64,000 bases of DNA from NCBI GenBank assembly GCA_964621445.1, contig CAZUNO010000003.1:1-64000 (forward strand), given 5' to 3'. Within the stretch, counting starts at the first letter, position 1; each line of letters starts with the position of its first letter. A model generated the notes under the pieces. The model saw only the letters and a program-made list of their open reading frames with translations, had not been told where the DNA came from and did not search any database. Both the position numbers and the translations under genes were made by a program. Origin of the DNA: CAZUNO01 sp964621445 [NCBI: Candidatus Hadarchaeota archaeon] (GTDB lineage: Archaea > CAYQAE01 > CAYVLA01). Below are positions 7,941 through 17,162 of the stretch, one piece after another.

Positions 7941-8498
7941 ATGAGAGAGGCGAAGGCTACCTCCATCATAGGAGAGACCTTACCAGTACTTATCCTAATG
8001 GCCCTAGCGGGCACCATAGCCGGGCTTTTTCTCAGCGCCGCACGTAGTAGTCTAGATGCATTTCCCGGGCTCCTTGTGCTGGTCCCCGCCATGCAGAATT
8101 TACGTGGAAGCATAAGCGGCAGTTTCGCATCCCGCCTGTCAACTGCTCTTCACAGGGGTACAGTACTTCCCACCTTCAGGGGCAACCCGGAATTACCTTC
8201 CTATGTGGTGGCCTCCCTGGTTATCAGCGCATTAATGTCCCTCATAGCCGGTCTTGGGGCCTTTCTGTTCTCCATGATGTTCGGTATACGAGCCCTAGGC
8301 ATCATGGGAATGGTAACCGTGTCAATGTCGGTCGGTGTTCTTGCGGGGACAATACACCTAATACTCAACCTAGGGGTTTCCATAACTAGTTACAGAAACG
8401 GCCTGGACCCTGACAACATATCCATCCCATCCCTCGCCATTTTTGGGGATATCGTCACCCTGTTCTGTTTTCTAATGATGATACGGGTGGTGACCTGA
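7941..8498 (+). CDS. Half-size SLC41/MgtE-like cation permease, first copy
   Basis: The protein is an integral membrane domain of about 185 residues with five hydrophobic segments and the SLC41/MgtE signature GLDPDNxxxP (NGLDPDNISIP). Full SLC41 transporters have two such domains, while this locus encodes them as separate neighbouring genes. The ATG at 7941 is chosen because GGAGG lies at 7929-7933; a TTG at 7908 is open in frame but lacks a ribosome site. It heads a four-gene string with stop/start overlaps that also encodes two regulatory proteins. Divalent cation (Mg2+ or similar) transport is expected from the family. Confidence 0.83.
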   Translation: MREAKATSIIGETLPVLILMALAGTIAGLFLSAARSSLDAFPGLLVLVPAMQNLRGSISGSFASRLSTALHRGTVLPTFRGNPELPSYVVASLVISALMSLIAGLGAFLFSMMFGIRALGIMGMVTVSMSVGVLAGTIHLILNLGVSITSYRNGLDPDNISIPSLAIFGDIVTLFCFLMMIRVVT

Positions 8499-9053
8499 TT
8501 GTCATCTTTTGACCCCAAGCGAATGCTGGTAAGATCGGTACCGGTTCTAACCGTGCTCCTCCTCATCGAGATGGTAGGGGGGACCGCCCTCGCCAGCTCC
8601 TATCAAACGGTAAGGGCGATCTTTCTCGTGCTCATTCCCCCTTTCCTGGCTGTAGGCGGGAATGTCGGAAGCGTTTTTGGATCACGTGTGTCATCAGGAC
8701 TACACCTCGGGCTGATCCGCCCTTCGTTGAGGGAAAACCCAGAGCTCAGGTCCAATCTGGTCGCATTATCAATCAGCGGGCTTGTTTCTTTCCTCTGTCT
8801 CGGCATTTTTGTTTATCTCATCGGCTCTTTAACCGGCATATCGGGTATTTCACCGCTCACATTCATGCTAATAACATTATTATCGGGGTGCTGTCTCACC
8901 TTCCTGACCATCGGAATATCACTTGGGGTCTGTTTCGCCTCCTTTAGAAGGGGATTGGACCCTGATGATGTGGTGGTACCGGTGGTAGCTTCAATGACGG
9001 ATCTACTGGGAATAATTCTGCTTCTGGGTTTCATTATCTTGCTGGGGAGTTAG
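8499..9053 (+). CDS. Half-size SLC41/MgtE-like cation permease, second copy
   Basis: This 184-residue membrane protein is a paralogue of the preceding one, sharing the same order of segments, an HLGLIRPSLRENPEL loop matching HRGTVLPTFRGNPEL, and the signature RGLDPDDVVVP. It starts with TTG directly after the previous stop, preceded by a GGTGGTGA ribosome site, so translation is coupled. The pair probably forms a heterodimer equal to one two-domain SLC41 transporter. Confidence 0.83.
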   Translation: MSSFDPKRMLVRSVPVLTVLLLIEMVGGTALASSYQTVRAIFLVLIPPFLAVGGNVGSVFGSRVSSGLHLGLIRPSLRENPELRSNLVALSISGLVSFLCLGIFVYLIGSLTGISGISPLTFMLITLLSGCCLTFLTIGISLGVCFASFRRGLDPDDVVVPVVASMTDLLGIILLLGFIILLGS

Positions 9054-9055
9054 CA

Positions 9056-9667
9056 ATGGATAGCTGGGAAAACACCACTGTCAGGGGCATTCTGATCGAG
9101 ATGAAGAACACCTCAGAGCTTGCCGTTTATCTCGCCTACTCAGCTCTGATGTTCCGAAACCAAAACATTGCGGATGAGGTAGCCGAGCTCGAGGAAAGGA
9201 TAGATGATCTCAACTCCAACATGAGAAGGGCGGCAATGCTATCGGTCAGGAACCCAGAGGATGCCGAGAAGTTGGAGCCGCTTCTTCGTATCTCATCCGC
9301 TGCGGACAGCATATCGAACGCAGCCAGCGAGATCGCAGAACTACTCCAGAGGGGGATGAAGATACACCCCATCATCTTCGAGGCTCTGGAAATGGCGGAG
9401 GAAAAGGTTGTAAGATGCAGGATCGAGCAGGAATCCAAATTAGCTGGAGTCTCTCTGGAGGATGCCAATTTAGAGTCCCGTATCGGATTAATGGTCATAG
9501 CCATCCGTATGCCGCGGGGCAAATGGATTTGGGGACCGGAGGATGAAACCCTAATACCGGTCAATGGTGTCATAATAGCCAGGGGACCCGGCGACGGTGC
9601 AGCAATACTCAGGCAGGTAGCCAAGGGGGAGAGAGAACTTCCTGAACTGGGGGTGGAAGAGGATTGA
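9056..9667 (+). CDS. PhoU-like/TrkA_C regulatory protein, first copy
   Basis: The 203-residue soluble protein has an N-terminal PhoU-type helical part (about 1-120, MKNTSELAVYLAYSALMF … EELEERIDDLN) and a C-terminal TrkA_C part (about 130-200, LESRIGLMVIAIRMPRGKWIWGP). This architecture is COG3273, which in archaea is regularly found beside COG1824 SLC41-like permeases. TrkA_C domains bind ligands such as nucleotides or ions, so the protein is likely a cytoplasmic gate or sensor of the permease pair. Confidence 0.82.
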   Translation: MDSWENTTVRGILIEMKNTSELAVYLAYSALMFRNQNIADEVAELEERIDDLNSNMRRAAMLSVRNPEDAEKLEPLLRISSAADSISNAASEIAELLQRGMKIHPIIFEALEMAEEKVVRCRIEQESKLAGVSLEDANLESRIGLMVIAIRMPRGKWIWGPEDETLIPVNGVIIARGPGDGAAILRQVAKGERELPELGVEED

Positions 9668-10257
9668 GGGAAAACGGAAAATTAAAGGATTTAATACTTA
9701 GCATGAAGAACCTCTCCGAGCTCACCCTAGATCTGTCCTATACCTCACTCCTATTCGATAGCCGGGAGATCTCGCGGGAGGTAGAGGAACTTGAAGAGGA
9801 GATGGACGACCTCTACTACAGAACACGCCTGGCAATACTTGACCTCGCCAAACGGGAGGAAGGGGATAGGTTGCTTAGCCTGATGCAGTTCGTGGACTCC
9901 ATGGAAAGGATAACCGATTCTGCCGCCGAGGTCTCGGAAATGGTTTCCGAGGGCATAGATCCCCATCCGGTTTTCGATATGGCCATGCGTGATACGGAGG
10001 ACATCATCTCCAGGGTCGACATCCAAGAGGAATCCGTGCTGGCCAACAGGAAGCTCGCCGAACTAAAGCTCGAAACCAAGGTAGGGGTCGACATCCTGGC
10101 CATAAAACGGGGTGGAAAACTAAGGTACCACCCCGGTGAGCAGGACCACCTACGCGTAGGCGACATGCTAATAGGAAAGGGTACGGAGGAGGCATTCGAT
10201 AAGCTAAGAAGCCTCGCCGGCGAGGAGGGAGAGGAAAAGCTCACGCTAGAGGAATGA
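9664..10257 (+). CDS. PhoU-like/TrkA_C regulatory protein, second copy
   Basis: This 197-residue paralogue of the preceding gene keeps the same order: PhoU-like helices (ILSMKNLSELTLDLSYTSLLF, EELEEEMDDLYYRTR) and a TrkA_C part (LETKVGVDILAIKRGGKLRYHPGEQDHL). It starts with TTG within the stop codon of the preceding gene (ATTGA), so the two are made together, presumably in equal amounts, as the two permeases are. The 2+2 set probably assembles into one complex. Confidence 0.82.
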   Translation: MRENGKLKDLILSMKNLSELTLDLSYTSLLFDSREISREVEELEEEMDDLYYRTRLAILDLAKREEGDRLLSLMQFVDSMERITDSAAEVSEMVSEGIDPHPVFDMAMRDTEDIISRVDIQEESVLANRKLAELKLETKVGVDILAIKRGGKLRYHPGEQDHLRVGDMLIGKGTEEAFDKLRSLAGEEGEEKLTLEE

Positions 10258-10290
10258 ATCCCAAAAGCGAATGCTCCGCTCCGTCATCCT

Positions 10291-11313
10291 CTACAATGGG
10301 AAGTTGACGACTTTTCCCTTCTTGGAGGACTGGTATATAGCCATGATGACTTCTAGAGCCTTCTTACCCTCATAACCATCCACGACGGGCTTTCTATCCT
10401 CGTTTATTGCATCAACGAGGTCCTGTATCTGACGGGTATGTGAATTGGAGCTTATGGCAGCGGCATCAGAGGCTGCGCCTTCCTCAGTCTCTTCGGCAAC
10501 CTCTTCTTCCTCGCCCTGGATCTCCCATTTGGATATCTTTCCGCCCTCCAATATGGCGGTTCCTTTCTCTCCGTGGATCTCCAGTCTTGCCGTAAGACCG
10601 GGGTAAACGGAGGTGCTACCCTCGATTACTCCTCTAGCTCCGTTTTTAAAGCCAAGTATGCCCAGGCCCAGATCCTCAGTTTCGATATCATGGGTCATGA
10701 CGCCGATTTTTCCCCAGACCCACTCGGGATCGCCCATAATGTATCTCTGAAGGTCTATGGTATGTACGGACTGGTTAATGAGTGACCCCCCTCCATCGTA
10801 TTCCCAGGTACCTCTCCAGCCGCCTTTGTCGTAGTATTCCTGAGTCCTGTACCATTTCACATAGGCATCTCCGAGGAACAGCTTCCCGAACTTGCCCTCT
10901 TCAACGGCCTCCTTGAGCCTTACGGTTGCGTCATCAAACCTGTGCTGGAAGATGACCCCTAGCTTAACGTCCCCATCCTCACAAGCTGAGATAAGGGCAT
11001 CAGCCCTTTCTAGGTTGATGTCGATTGGCTTCTCGACCAAAACATGCTTGCCCGCCTCGGCTCCTTGAATTCCCAACTTGGCGTGAAGACCGCTGGGTGT
11101 ACATACATCTAGAACATCAAGGTCGTCCCTATCCAGCATCTCCGATAGCTCTGTGTAGTACTCCACGCCGAACTCCTGGCCGAACTCCTCTGCAGTTGAC
11201 TCAACTACATCACAGACTGCTACCACTTCTGCTCCTTCAACGTCGGCTATTGCTTTGGCATGGTGGGGGCCGATCACTCCGCCACCGACTATTCCAAATC
11301 CGAGATCACTCAT
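10291..11313 (-). CDS. Gfo/Idh/MocA-family NAD(P)-dependent oxidoreductase
   Basis: The 340-residue enzyme has the Rossmann start FGIVGGGVIGPHHAKAI, the family EKP motif (VLVEKPIDINLERA) and the catalytic histidine segment GSLINQSVHTIDLQRY. Members oxidise or reduce sugars, cyclitols and their acids. An acidic, alanine-rich insertion (EEEEVAEETEEGAASDAAA) near residues 274-292 is unusual and probably a surface loop. It is transcribed alone; the substrate is unknown. Confidence 0.88.
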   Translation of the reverse strand: MSDLGFGIVGGGVIGPHHAKAIADVEGAEVVAVCDVVESTAEEFGQEFGVEYYTELSEMLDRDDLDVLDVCTPSGLHAKLGIQGAEAGKHVLVEKPIDINLERADALISACEDGDVKLGVIFQHRFDDATVRLKEAVEEGKFGKLFLGDAYVKWYRTQEYYDKGGWRGTWEYDGGGSLINQSVHTIDLQRYIMGDPEWVWGKIGVMTHDIETEDLGLGILGFKNGARGVIEGSTSVYPGLTARLEIHGEKGTAILEGGKISKWEIQGEEEEVAEETEEGAASDAAAISSNSHTRQIQDLVDAINEDRKPVVDGYEGKKALEVIMAIYQSSKKGKVVNFPL

Positions 11314-11420
11314 TGTTTATCTCCGTTAACCATTGATCCCAGCTGTTCTTTAGTCTTTTTCCATAATCCATGGATCCCAGCAGGGCTCACGGCAGCTTTA
11401 ATCATCAACTGATCTATCCG

Positions 11421-13577
11421 TTACTCCCTCATCCAGATATCTCTCTGGTTAAACGGCATCTTAATACCCCTTTTCGAGAACTCGCTTGCTATTTCGAGAT
11501 TGATTTCATGCTTGATCTTCAACCTTCGCCCAGGGTGAGGTATCCAGGCGAATACAACCAGGTTGATTGAGGAATCCCCGAATTCCACTATCCTTACCTC
11601 GCGCTCCGGATCCTCGAGGACCTCCTCGTGCTTTGATGAAACCTCCAAAAGGACCTGCCTGACCTCCTCTAAATCCGAACCGTATGGGACATGGACAGGT
11701 ATCTGCAAACGTATCTTAGGATCGTATTTCGAGTAATTGGTTATCCTGTTCATGACAACGTTGGCGTTTGGAATTAACATACTTACATTATCCCGAGTCC
11801 TTATGATTGTAGCCCTGAGACCCACCTCCAGAACCTCCCCTTTTGCACCCTGAACCTCGACCATATCTCCACGTCTTAACGGTCTGTCGATGGTTAGGAT
11901 TACTCCCGAGACCAGATTCGTCATGATCTCCTTGCTGCCAAAGGCTAGGGCGACCCCGCCAACCCCGGTCCCAACCAACAGGGGGGCAGTGTTTACATCC
12001 AACTGGGAGATAGCGGTCAACCCTCCTACAATCGCTATGCCCCACGTCACGGCCCTAGACACCAGGAGCTGGGTACTGGCCTCTGCTCTCCTGGGGATTA
12101 ACCATAGCTTGGTCACCGCCGACGCCGCTCCCCATCCTATAATGTAGCTAGCAACCAGGATGCCAACCACGGTAAGCACATCAACTATTGGACCGCTCAT
12201 TCCACCCAAACCCAGGAAGAATCCCGTTACGTTAACGTAGGAATGCTGGGTCGTGGGAGGGGTCTGATCGCTCCTTATGATGACCGTATTATCTATCCTC
12301 TCCCCCTTGCTTACGGTTTTACTAACCCGGGCTACTAGCTCCAAAGTTGTCCGGTTTGAGCCCGAATCGACGGTTCCGATAACCCAAATCGCCCGGCGAG
12401 AGCTCTCATCGTAGCTTGCATTACCGTTGGCGTAAACGAATTCAAGACCAGAGGGCAGGACATCCTCGGTAATGACATTGGTGAGGGTTTGCTGGTTCTC
12501 CGAATTATCGGAGGAAATCTGGTAAGTTATCCTGTTCCCGGGCGAGGCCTTTTCCCTGGAGGAGGTTACCGCGAAGGCCAGAGGATTATAGGAGATATCA
12601 CTTGATGGCACAACAATACCGGTAGGACTACCGGCCAGATTGGTCCCATGTAATAAATTCAAATTCGAGTCCAGAACCATCAGGTCCCCCGAGCCCCCTC
12701 CGCCTTGGTTCCCGGTTGCTATATACACCAAGCCTGTATCCTCGTCGACCGCAATCCCAACCACGTTATCCTCCGGATATCCCGTTAGCTGGCGGATATC
12801 TACGGAGGATTCGCGGCCCGTATCCAGTTCATACTTTATGAGAAGCCCCTTGCTCCCGTAATTGGGGCAGGATTTCCCGGTATATACGAATCCGCTCCTG
12901 GAATCTACGGCAATTGCCTGGACGGTTTGATTTACCGAATAATTTGCCACAGACGACCAGTCATCTGTCGAAAAGACCTTTATGCCGTCTCGCGGCCCTT
13001 CCGATAAACCGACCCCGGTCATGTCCCCCACATAGAGCAGGGCCCTGCTGCGATCCAGAGCCAAACCATGGGCAAGTTCCACCCCTTTTAGGTCTATGGT
13101 GGAAATAAGTGACAGGTTCTGGTTCTTGACATCCCAGGAATAGGTGTACAGGTTATCGGTTTCTCGGTCCACGGTGTAGACCTCTCTCCCCGTTCCATCA
13201 TAAACGATGCCGGCAAGGTTCTCAGTATCCGGAGCCTGGGAAGAACCAATGCTGAGCATGGAAGTGCCATTGACCAGCTCCACGGTATTGCTCTCCTCAT
13301 ATGTCACGAACAGGATGCCTGAATCACTGTCGATGGCCAGACCAACTCCACCATCCCCACGCCGGGGAACCATATTCACCGACTGGTAAACCAGATAATT
13401 CGGAGCTGGCTGTATATCAAAGGCACTTATCGGGGTCGGATTAGCGTTGATATTGCCTATTATGTATAGCGATTTCCCGGAAACCCCCTCAAAATACGAA
13501 ACGGATACGAGGGCCAATATCGCCAATACGATACACCATCTTATCTTCAAAGCTCCTCCCATCTCCAGGTCACCCAT
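11421..13577 (-). CDS. MscS channel with extracytoplasmic beta-propeller and DUF11 domain
   Basis: The 718-residue protein begins with a signal sequence (about residues 10-35). Residues about 36-325 contain repeated YVTN/NHL-like blades (GLAIDSDSGILFVTYE, GIVYDGTGREVYTVD, GLALDRSRALLYVGD, AIAVDSRSGFVYTG, GIAVDEDTGLVYIATG). A DUF11-type Ig-like domain follows (about 333-445). Three membrane segments and an MscS channel core come next: pore helix VGGVALAFGSKEIMTNLVSG, beta domain with DRPLRRGDMVEV, and a C-terminal domain to RDIWMRE. The core is closely related to the neighbouring MscS gene. The topology puts the propeller outside the cell, where it may bind surface polymers. The gene follows its paralogue by 29 bases. 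Confidence 0.88.
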   Translation of the reverse strand: MGDLEMGGALKIRWCIVLAILALVSVSYFEGVSGKSLYIIGNINANPTPISAFDIQPAPNYLVYQSVNMVPRRGDGGVGLAIDSDSGILFVTYEESNTVELVNGTSMLSIGSSQAPDTENLAGIVYDGTGREVYTVDRETDNLYTYSWDVKNQNLSLISTIDLKGVELAHGLALDRSRALLYVGDMTGVGLSEGPRDGIKVFSTDDWSSVANYSVNQTVQAIAVDSRSGFVYTGKSCPNYGSKGLLIKYELDTGRESSVDIRQLTGYPEDNVVGIAVDEDTGLVYIATGNQGGGGSGDLMVLDSNLNLLHGTNLAGSPTGIVVPSSDISYNPLAFAVTSSREKASPGNRITYQISSDNSENQQTLTNVITEDVLPSGLEFVYANGNASYDESSRRAIWVIGTVDSGSNRTTLELVARVSKTVSKGERIDNTVIIRSDQTPPTTQHSYVNVTGFFLGLGGMSGPIVDVLTVVGILVASYIIGWGAASAVTKLWLIPRRAEASTQLLVSRAVTWGIAIVGGLTAISQLDVNTAPLLVGTGVGGVALAFGSKEIMTNLVSGVILTIDRPLRRGDMVEVQGAKGEVLEVGLRATIIRTRDNVSMLIPNANVVMNRITNYSKYDPKIRLQIPVHVPYGSDLEEVRQVLLEVSSKHEEVLEDPEREVRIVEFGDSSINLVVFAWIPHPGRRLKIKHEINLEIASEFSKRGIKMPFNQRDIWMRE

Positions 13578-13606
13578 CTATCAATAGAACAAGGGCCTCG
13601 GTCCCC

Positions 13607-14446
13607 TCATTCCTTCCTCATCCAGACATCCACCTGGGGGAACGGAATCGCGATGTCGTTCTTACCAAACTGGTCATCTATCTGCCAGTTGATTTCGTCC
13701 CTTATCTTGACCCTTTGGCCGGGGTCATCTATCCAGCCAAAGAGTATGACATCTATGGAGGAGTTCCCAAATTCGCTAAGCCTGACCTCCGGAGGCGGGT
13801 CCTTGAGAACCTTGGGGTGCTTATCAGCTATCGATAACAGGACCTTTCTGACCTTCTCGATATCGGATCCGTAGGCGACCCCGATCGGTATCTGGAGCCT
13901 TATCTTGGGGTCGTATTTCGAGTAATTGGTGATCTTGTTGAGGATTATCAGCTTGTTTGGTATGAGGTGATTGACGTTATCCAGGTTTCTAACAGTTGAT
14001 GCCCTCAAACCGACGTCCACTACCTTTCCCTCCGCTCCCTCCACATCTACAATGTCACCAGGCCTAATTGGCCTATCGACCATGATGATGATCCCCGACA
14101 CCAGGTTGGCCACTATCTCCTGTACGCCAAAAGCAAGGGCTAGGCCAACTACGCCGAGCCCCATCAGCAAAGGGGTTATCCTAATTCCGGCCTCAGCGAT
14201 TGCTATCAGCACCCCCAGGATAATGATGCTGTATTTAATCACCCTAGTAATCAGAAGATCGGTGCTCAATTCGACCTTCTTGGGCTCCAGCCATATCCTC
14301 CGAACTAGGTAGGCCACCGCCCAACCGACGATATAGCTCACTAGGAGAACTACTATTATGGTAATCAGGTCCCCCCACTCGAAGGTCTCCGGATTACCAC
14401 TAGGAAAACTAGGTAATTGCATTTTAACCCGGGTCGAGGTCTCCAC
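13607..14446 (-). CDS. MscS-family mechanosensitive channel
   Basis: The 279-residue protein is a standard small MscS channel that opens on membrane tension to release solutes. It has three membrane segments, a glycine/alanine-rich pore helix (VVGLALAFGVQEIVANLVSG), the beta domain (DRPIRPGDIVDVEG) and the C-terminal alpha-beta domain ending IPFPQVDVWMRKE. An ATG at 14422 is an alternative start. It precedes the propeller-bearing paralogue on the same strand; the cores match nearly block for block (RITNYSKYDPKIRLQIP in that one, KITNYSKYDPKIRLQIP here), pointing to local duplication followed by domain gain. Confidence 0.92.
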   Translation of the reverse strand: METSTRVKMQLPSFPSGNPETFEWGDLITIIVVLLVSYIVGWAVAYLVRRIWLEPKKVELSTDLLITRVIKYSIIILGVLIAIAEAGIRITPLLMGLGVVGLALAFGVQEIVANLVSGIIIMVDRPIRPGDIVDVEGAEGKVVDVGLRASTVRNLDNVNHLIPNKLIILNKITNYSKYDPKIRLQIPIGVAYGSDIEKVRKVLLSIADKHPKVLKDPPPEVRLSEFGNSSIDVILFGWIDDPGQRVKIRDEINWQIDDQFGKNDIAIPFPQVDVWMRKE

Positions 14447-14484
14447 TAACCAATATTTTAAGCTTTCTTACGGAACGCGCCCTA

Positions 14485-15852
14485 TTAGACATCGAGATAC
14501 ATCTGGAAATCTACATTTGATGGTCTGGAACTGTAGAGCTGAGCTTCCTCTCTCTTGATCTCCAGGAAATTGGACATTATATGATCTCCTATGGCTTCGG
14601 AGATGACCTCATCGGATTCTAGTTCATCCAGAGCTTCGGGGAGAGAACCCGGCAAAAACTCGCACCCGGCACCTGGCTTGTACAGATCCTTCTCGGTGAC
14701 CTCCCCTGGTTCGATCTCCTTATCTATGCCGTCCAACCCGGCCGCTAGCATGGCTGCGAATGCCAAATACGGATTGGCCGAGGGATCCGGTGAACGATAC
14801 TCGATTCTAGTTGATGAGACATCCCCGGATGGCACCCTAATCAGGGCCGTCCGGTTCCTACGTCCCCAGGCAATGTTAACCGGGGCTTCCCAACCGGGGA
14901 CAAGGCGCTTATAGGAGTTCGCTGTGGGGTTTGTGAGTGCGGTTATGCCCTTTGCATGTTTTAGGAGGCCTCCTATGTAATACAGGGCGATCTGGGAAAG
15001 GTCGCCCGTTTCGGGGTCAGAGAAAATGTTCCTCTTTTTGCCATCTTCAACGGCCACCAGATTTTGGTGGGTATGCATCCCGCTCCCGTTCATGGAGCCA
15101 AAGGGCTTCGGCATGAAGGTGGCAATCAATTCGTTACGGTAGGCGTACTGTCTGATTATATCCTTAATGGTGATGGTTGCATCCGCAATGGTTACCGCTC
15201 TGCCGTATCTGAAGTCCACCTCATATTGGCTTGGGGCCACCTCCTTGTGATAGGCCTCGTATCTAATTCCCATCATGGCCATGGCCTCCATAACCTTACC
15301 CAGGATCGATCGGCCTCGGGTAGGCGGCGCGTCAAAATATCCCTTGTCGTCTATTCTCCTATAATCATCCTCACCCCTTTCTAGAAGGAAGAACTCGAGC
15401 TCCGGAGCAACATAGAACCTGAAATCCAGCCCGTCTACGTCCATGTGGCCTGAAAGAGCGTCCGGAATCCTATCCAGGGTCCTGGCCAGAAGGTGTCGGC
15501 TGTCACCCTCAAATGGCAGGTACTCGGAGCCGGACTTTTGTGGATAATAGACATCACACATGGCACGCCATACATCGCGGGTCCAGGGAACGGGGGTGAA
15601 AGTTTCCGGGTCGGGAATTATGAGCAGGTCGCTTTCCTCCACCGGTACCCCGTACCCGTATATGGACGAACCATCGATCTTAAAACCATCTTGGAATACC
15701 TTTTCATCACGGAACTCCTCGATGGTAACGCTCTTGAACTTCAAATTTCCAAGCACATCAACGAACTGGAGGTCGACGATCTGGGCACCCTCATCGGTAG
15801 CTCGTTGTAGCTTCTTTGAGAAATTAGCTAATGATTCTGAACTCGGCGGCAA
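14485..15852 (-). CDS. glnA: Glutamine synthetase, type I
   Basis: The 455-residue enzyme makes glutamine from glutamate, ammonia and ATP. The N-terminal beta-grasp region (DLQFVDVLGNLKF, then FKIDGSSIYGY) and the ATP-site signature KPFGSMNGSGMHTHQN are clear, as are the substrate residues in NPTANSYKRLVPG and RIEYRSPDPSANPYLAF. Its length fits the GSI-alpha class, which is not adenylylated. A TATA-like element and a small palindrome lie upstream. Confidence 0.96.
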   Translation of the reverse strand: MPPSSESLANFSKKLQRATDEGAQIVDLQFVDVLGNLKFKSVTIEEFRDEKVFQDGFKIDGSSIYGYGVPVEESDLLIIPDPETFTPVPWTRDVWRAMCDVYYPQKSGSEYLPFEGDSRHLLARTLDRIPDALSGHMDVDGLDFRFYVAPELEFFLLERGEDDYRRIDDKGYFDAPPTRGRSILGKVMEAMAMMGIRYEAYHKEVAPSQYEVDFRYGRAVTIADATITIKDIIRQYAYRNELIATFMPKPFGSMNGSGMHTHQNLVAVEDGKKRNIFSDPETGDLSQIALYYIGGLLKHAKGITALTNPTANSYKRLVPGWEAPVNIAWGRRNRTALIRVPSGDVSSTRIEYRSPDPSANPYLAFAAMLAAGLDGIDKEIEPGEVTEKDLYKPGAGCEFLPGSLPEALDELESDEVISEAIGDHIMSNFLEIKREEAQLYSSRPSNVDFQMYLDV

Positions 15853-15873
15853 GCAAACACCGGGAATTCGTCC

Positions 15874-15893
15874 TTCACCGAGTGAATAAATCT
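15874..15893 (-). promoter_or_regulatory. Candidate glnA promoter with palindrome
   Basis: On the minus strand GATTTATTC (about 15884-15892) could be a TATA box 32-40 bases before the glnA start. It overlaps a palindrome, TTCAC at 15874-15878 and GTGAA at 15882-15886 with CGA between. A nitrogen-responsive repressor site is possible, but the sequence does not match the known GGAA-N6-TTCC operator of NrpR. Confidence 0.3.
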
Positions 15894-15919
15894 TTCACCC
15901 ATATCTGACCTAAAAATGG

Positions 15920-17143
15920 ATGGCTTTTTCAAGTAGCACCTATCACCAGTCAGCGATCGATATGATTTCCGATGAAAAAATGATCCAAAGCGCGAAATCC
16001 ATAGTAAAATCGATGAATTTGAAGAGGGGAGACACGGTTGATTTACGGGGAGGTATCCACGCCAGGGAACTCCTGGAGGAGATCTACATAGAGTGTTATA
16101 GGACTGGAGCGATTCCCCAGATGAATATGACCTCGGATCATTTGGCCACCCGGGTCATGGACGAGATACCAGTTGAGACCCTGGAACAGGTACCCAGACA
16201 TCGGCTGGCTTCAGTCAAGGAAACGGACTGCATGATAAGTATAGAGCCCTACGAGGACCCAAGAACAACCACCAATTTTCCCCGGGACAAGGTCCAGGCC
16301 CGAGTGAAGTCCAGCGTACCAATAAGGAAGGTCATCCATGGTGAGGACACCGGGGAAGGTAAGAAATGTTGTTATGCAGGCTGGCCCACGGAAAGGGCTG
16401 CAAGCTTTTACGGAATAGACTATCCGCTCCTCGAGAAATTCATCATAGAGGGGATGACCTTCCCCCTACAGGACCTGCGAGACAGATGCCAGGTCATTGC
16501 CAGTCGCCTCAAGGGAGCAGAGAAGGTCCACCTAACGGACCCCCAGGGGACCGAACTAGAACTCCACATTAAGGGAAGAAGACTCAACCTCGACGACGGG
16601 TTCGTCAGCGAACAGGATATCAAGGAAAACGATAAGGGGAATAATCTTCCGGCAGGTGAGGTCTTCGTTGCTCCCCATGAAAACAAGGGCCAGGGAAAGA
16701 TCTTCTGCCCTCTGACCATAGACAGGCTCACCGGCAAGATAATCAAGGATGTTGAGCTCACCATAAAGGAGGGAAAGCTTCAGCTAGAAGATGCAAAGGC
16801 CTCCGAAAACCTTGATTCCCTGGTGGCCTCCTTCCAGCAGACAATGAAGGTGGACGAGAGTACCCAGGAAGAGGTGCGCACTCTAAACGTGGCCGAGCTC
16901 GGCATTGGCTGCAACCCAATGATTACCAAAGCAATCGGTTACGTCCTGACCGACGAGAAAATTGGCGGATCCGCGCATGTGGCATTCGGGTCCAACTTCT
17001 CGTATGGGGGCACCAGCAAGTCCTCCATGCACTGGGATTTCGTTACCGTGCCCAAGGCCACCATCGTGGCCGAGCTGAGTGGCGGGGAGAAGAGGACGGT
17101 AATTGATGCGGGCAAGCTGCCCGAACTTCCAGCCAAAACGTAG
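15920..17143 (+). CDS. M29-family metallo-aminopeptidase
   Basis: The 407-residue protein matches the AmpS/aminopeptidase T family, dimeric two-metal enzymes of the cytoplasm that trim N-terminal residues. Metal and catalytic residues are in their expected contexts: glutamate in NLPAGEVFVAP, glutamate in VAELGIGCNP, histidine and tyrosine in GSAHVAFGSNFSYGG, and histidine/aspartate in SMHWDFV. An ATG at 15962 is an alternative start. A GNAT gene follows after 19 bases, so the two may be cotranscribed. Confidence 0.88.
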   Translation: MAFSSSTYHQSAIDMISDEKMIQSAKSIVKSMNLKRGDTVDLRGGIHARELLEEIYIECYRTGAIPQMNMTSDHLATRVMDEIPVETLEQVPRHRLASVKETDCMISIEPYEDPRTTTNFPRDKVQARVKSSVPIRKVIHGEDTGEGKKCCYAGWPTERAASFYGIDYPLLEKFIIEGMTFPLQDLRDRCQVIASRLKGAEKVHLTDPQGTELELHIKGRRLNLDDGFVSEQDIKENDKGNNLPAGEVFVAPHENKGQGKIFCPLTIDRLTGKIIKDVELTIKEGKLQLEDAKASENLDSLVASFQQTMKVDESTQEEVRTLNVAELGIGCNPMITKAIGYVLTDEKIGGSAHVAFGSNFSYGGTSKSSMHWDFVTVPKATIVAELSGGEKRTVIDAGKLPELPAKT

Positions 17144-17162
17144 TACCTGAAACGGTGGTAAA

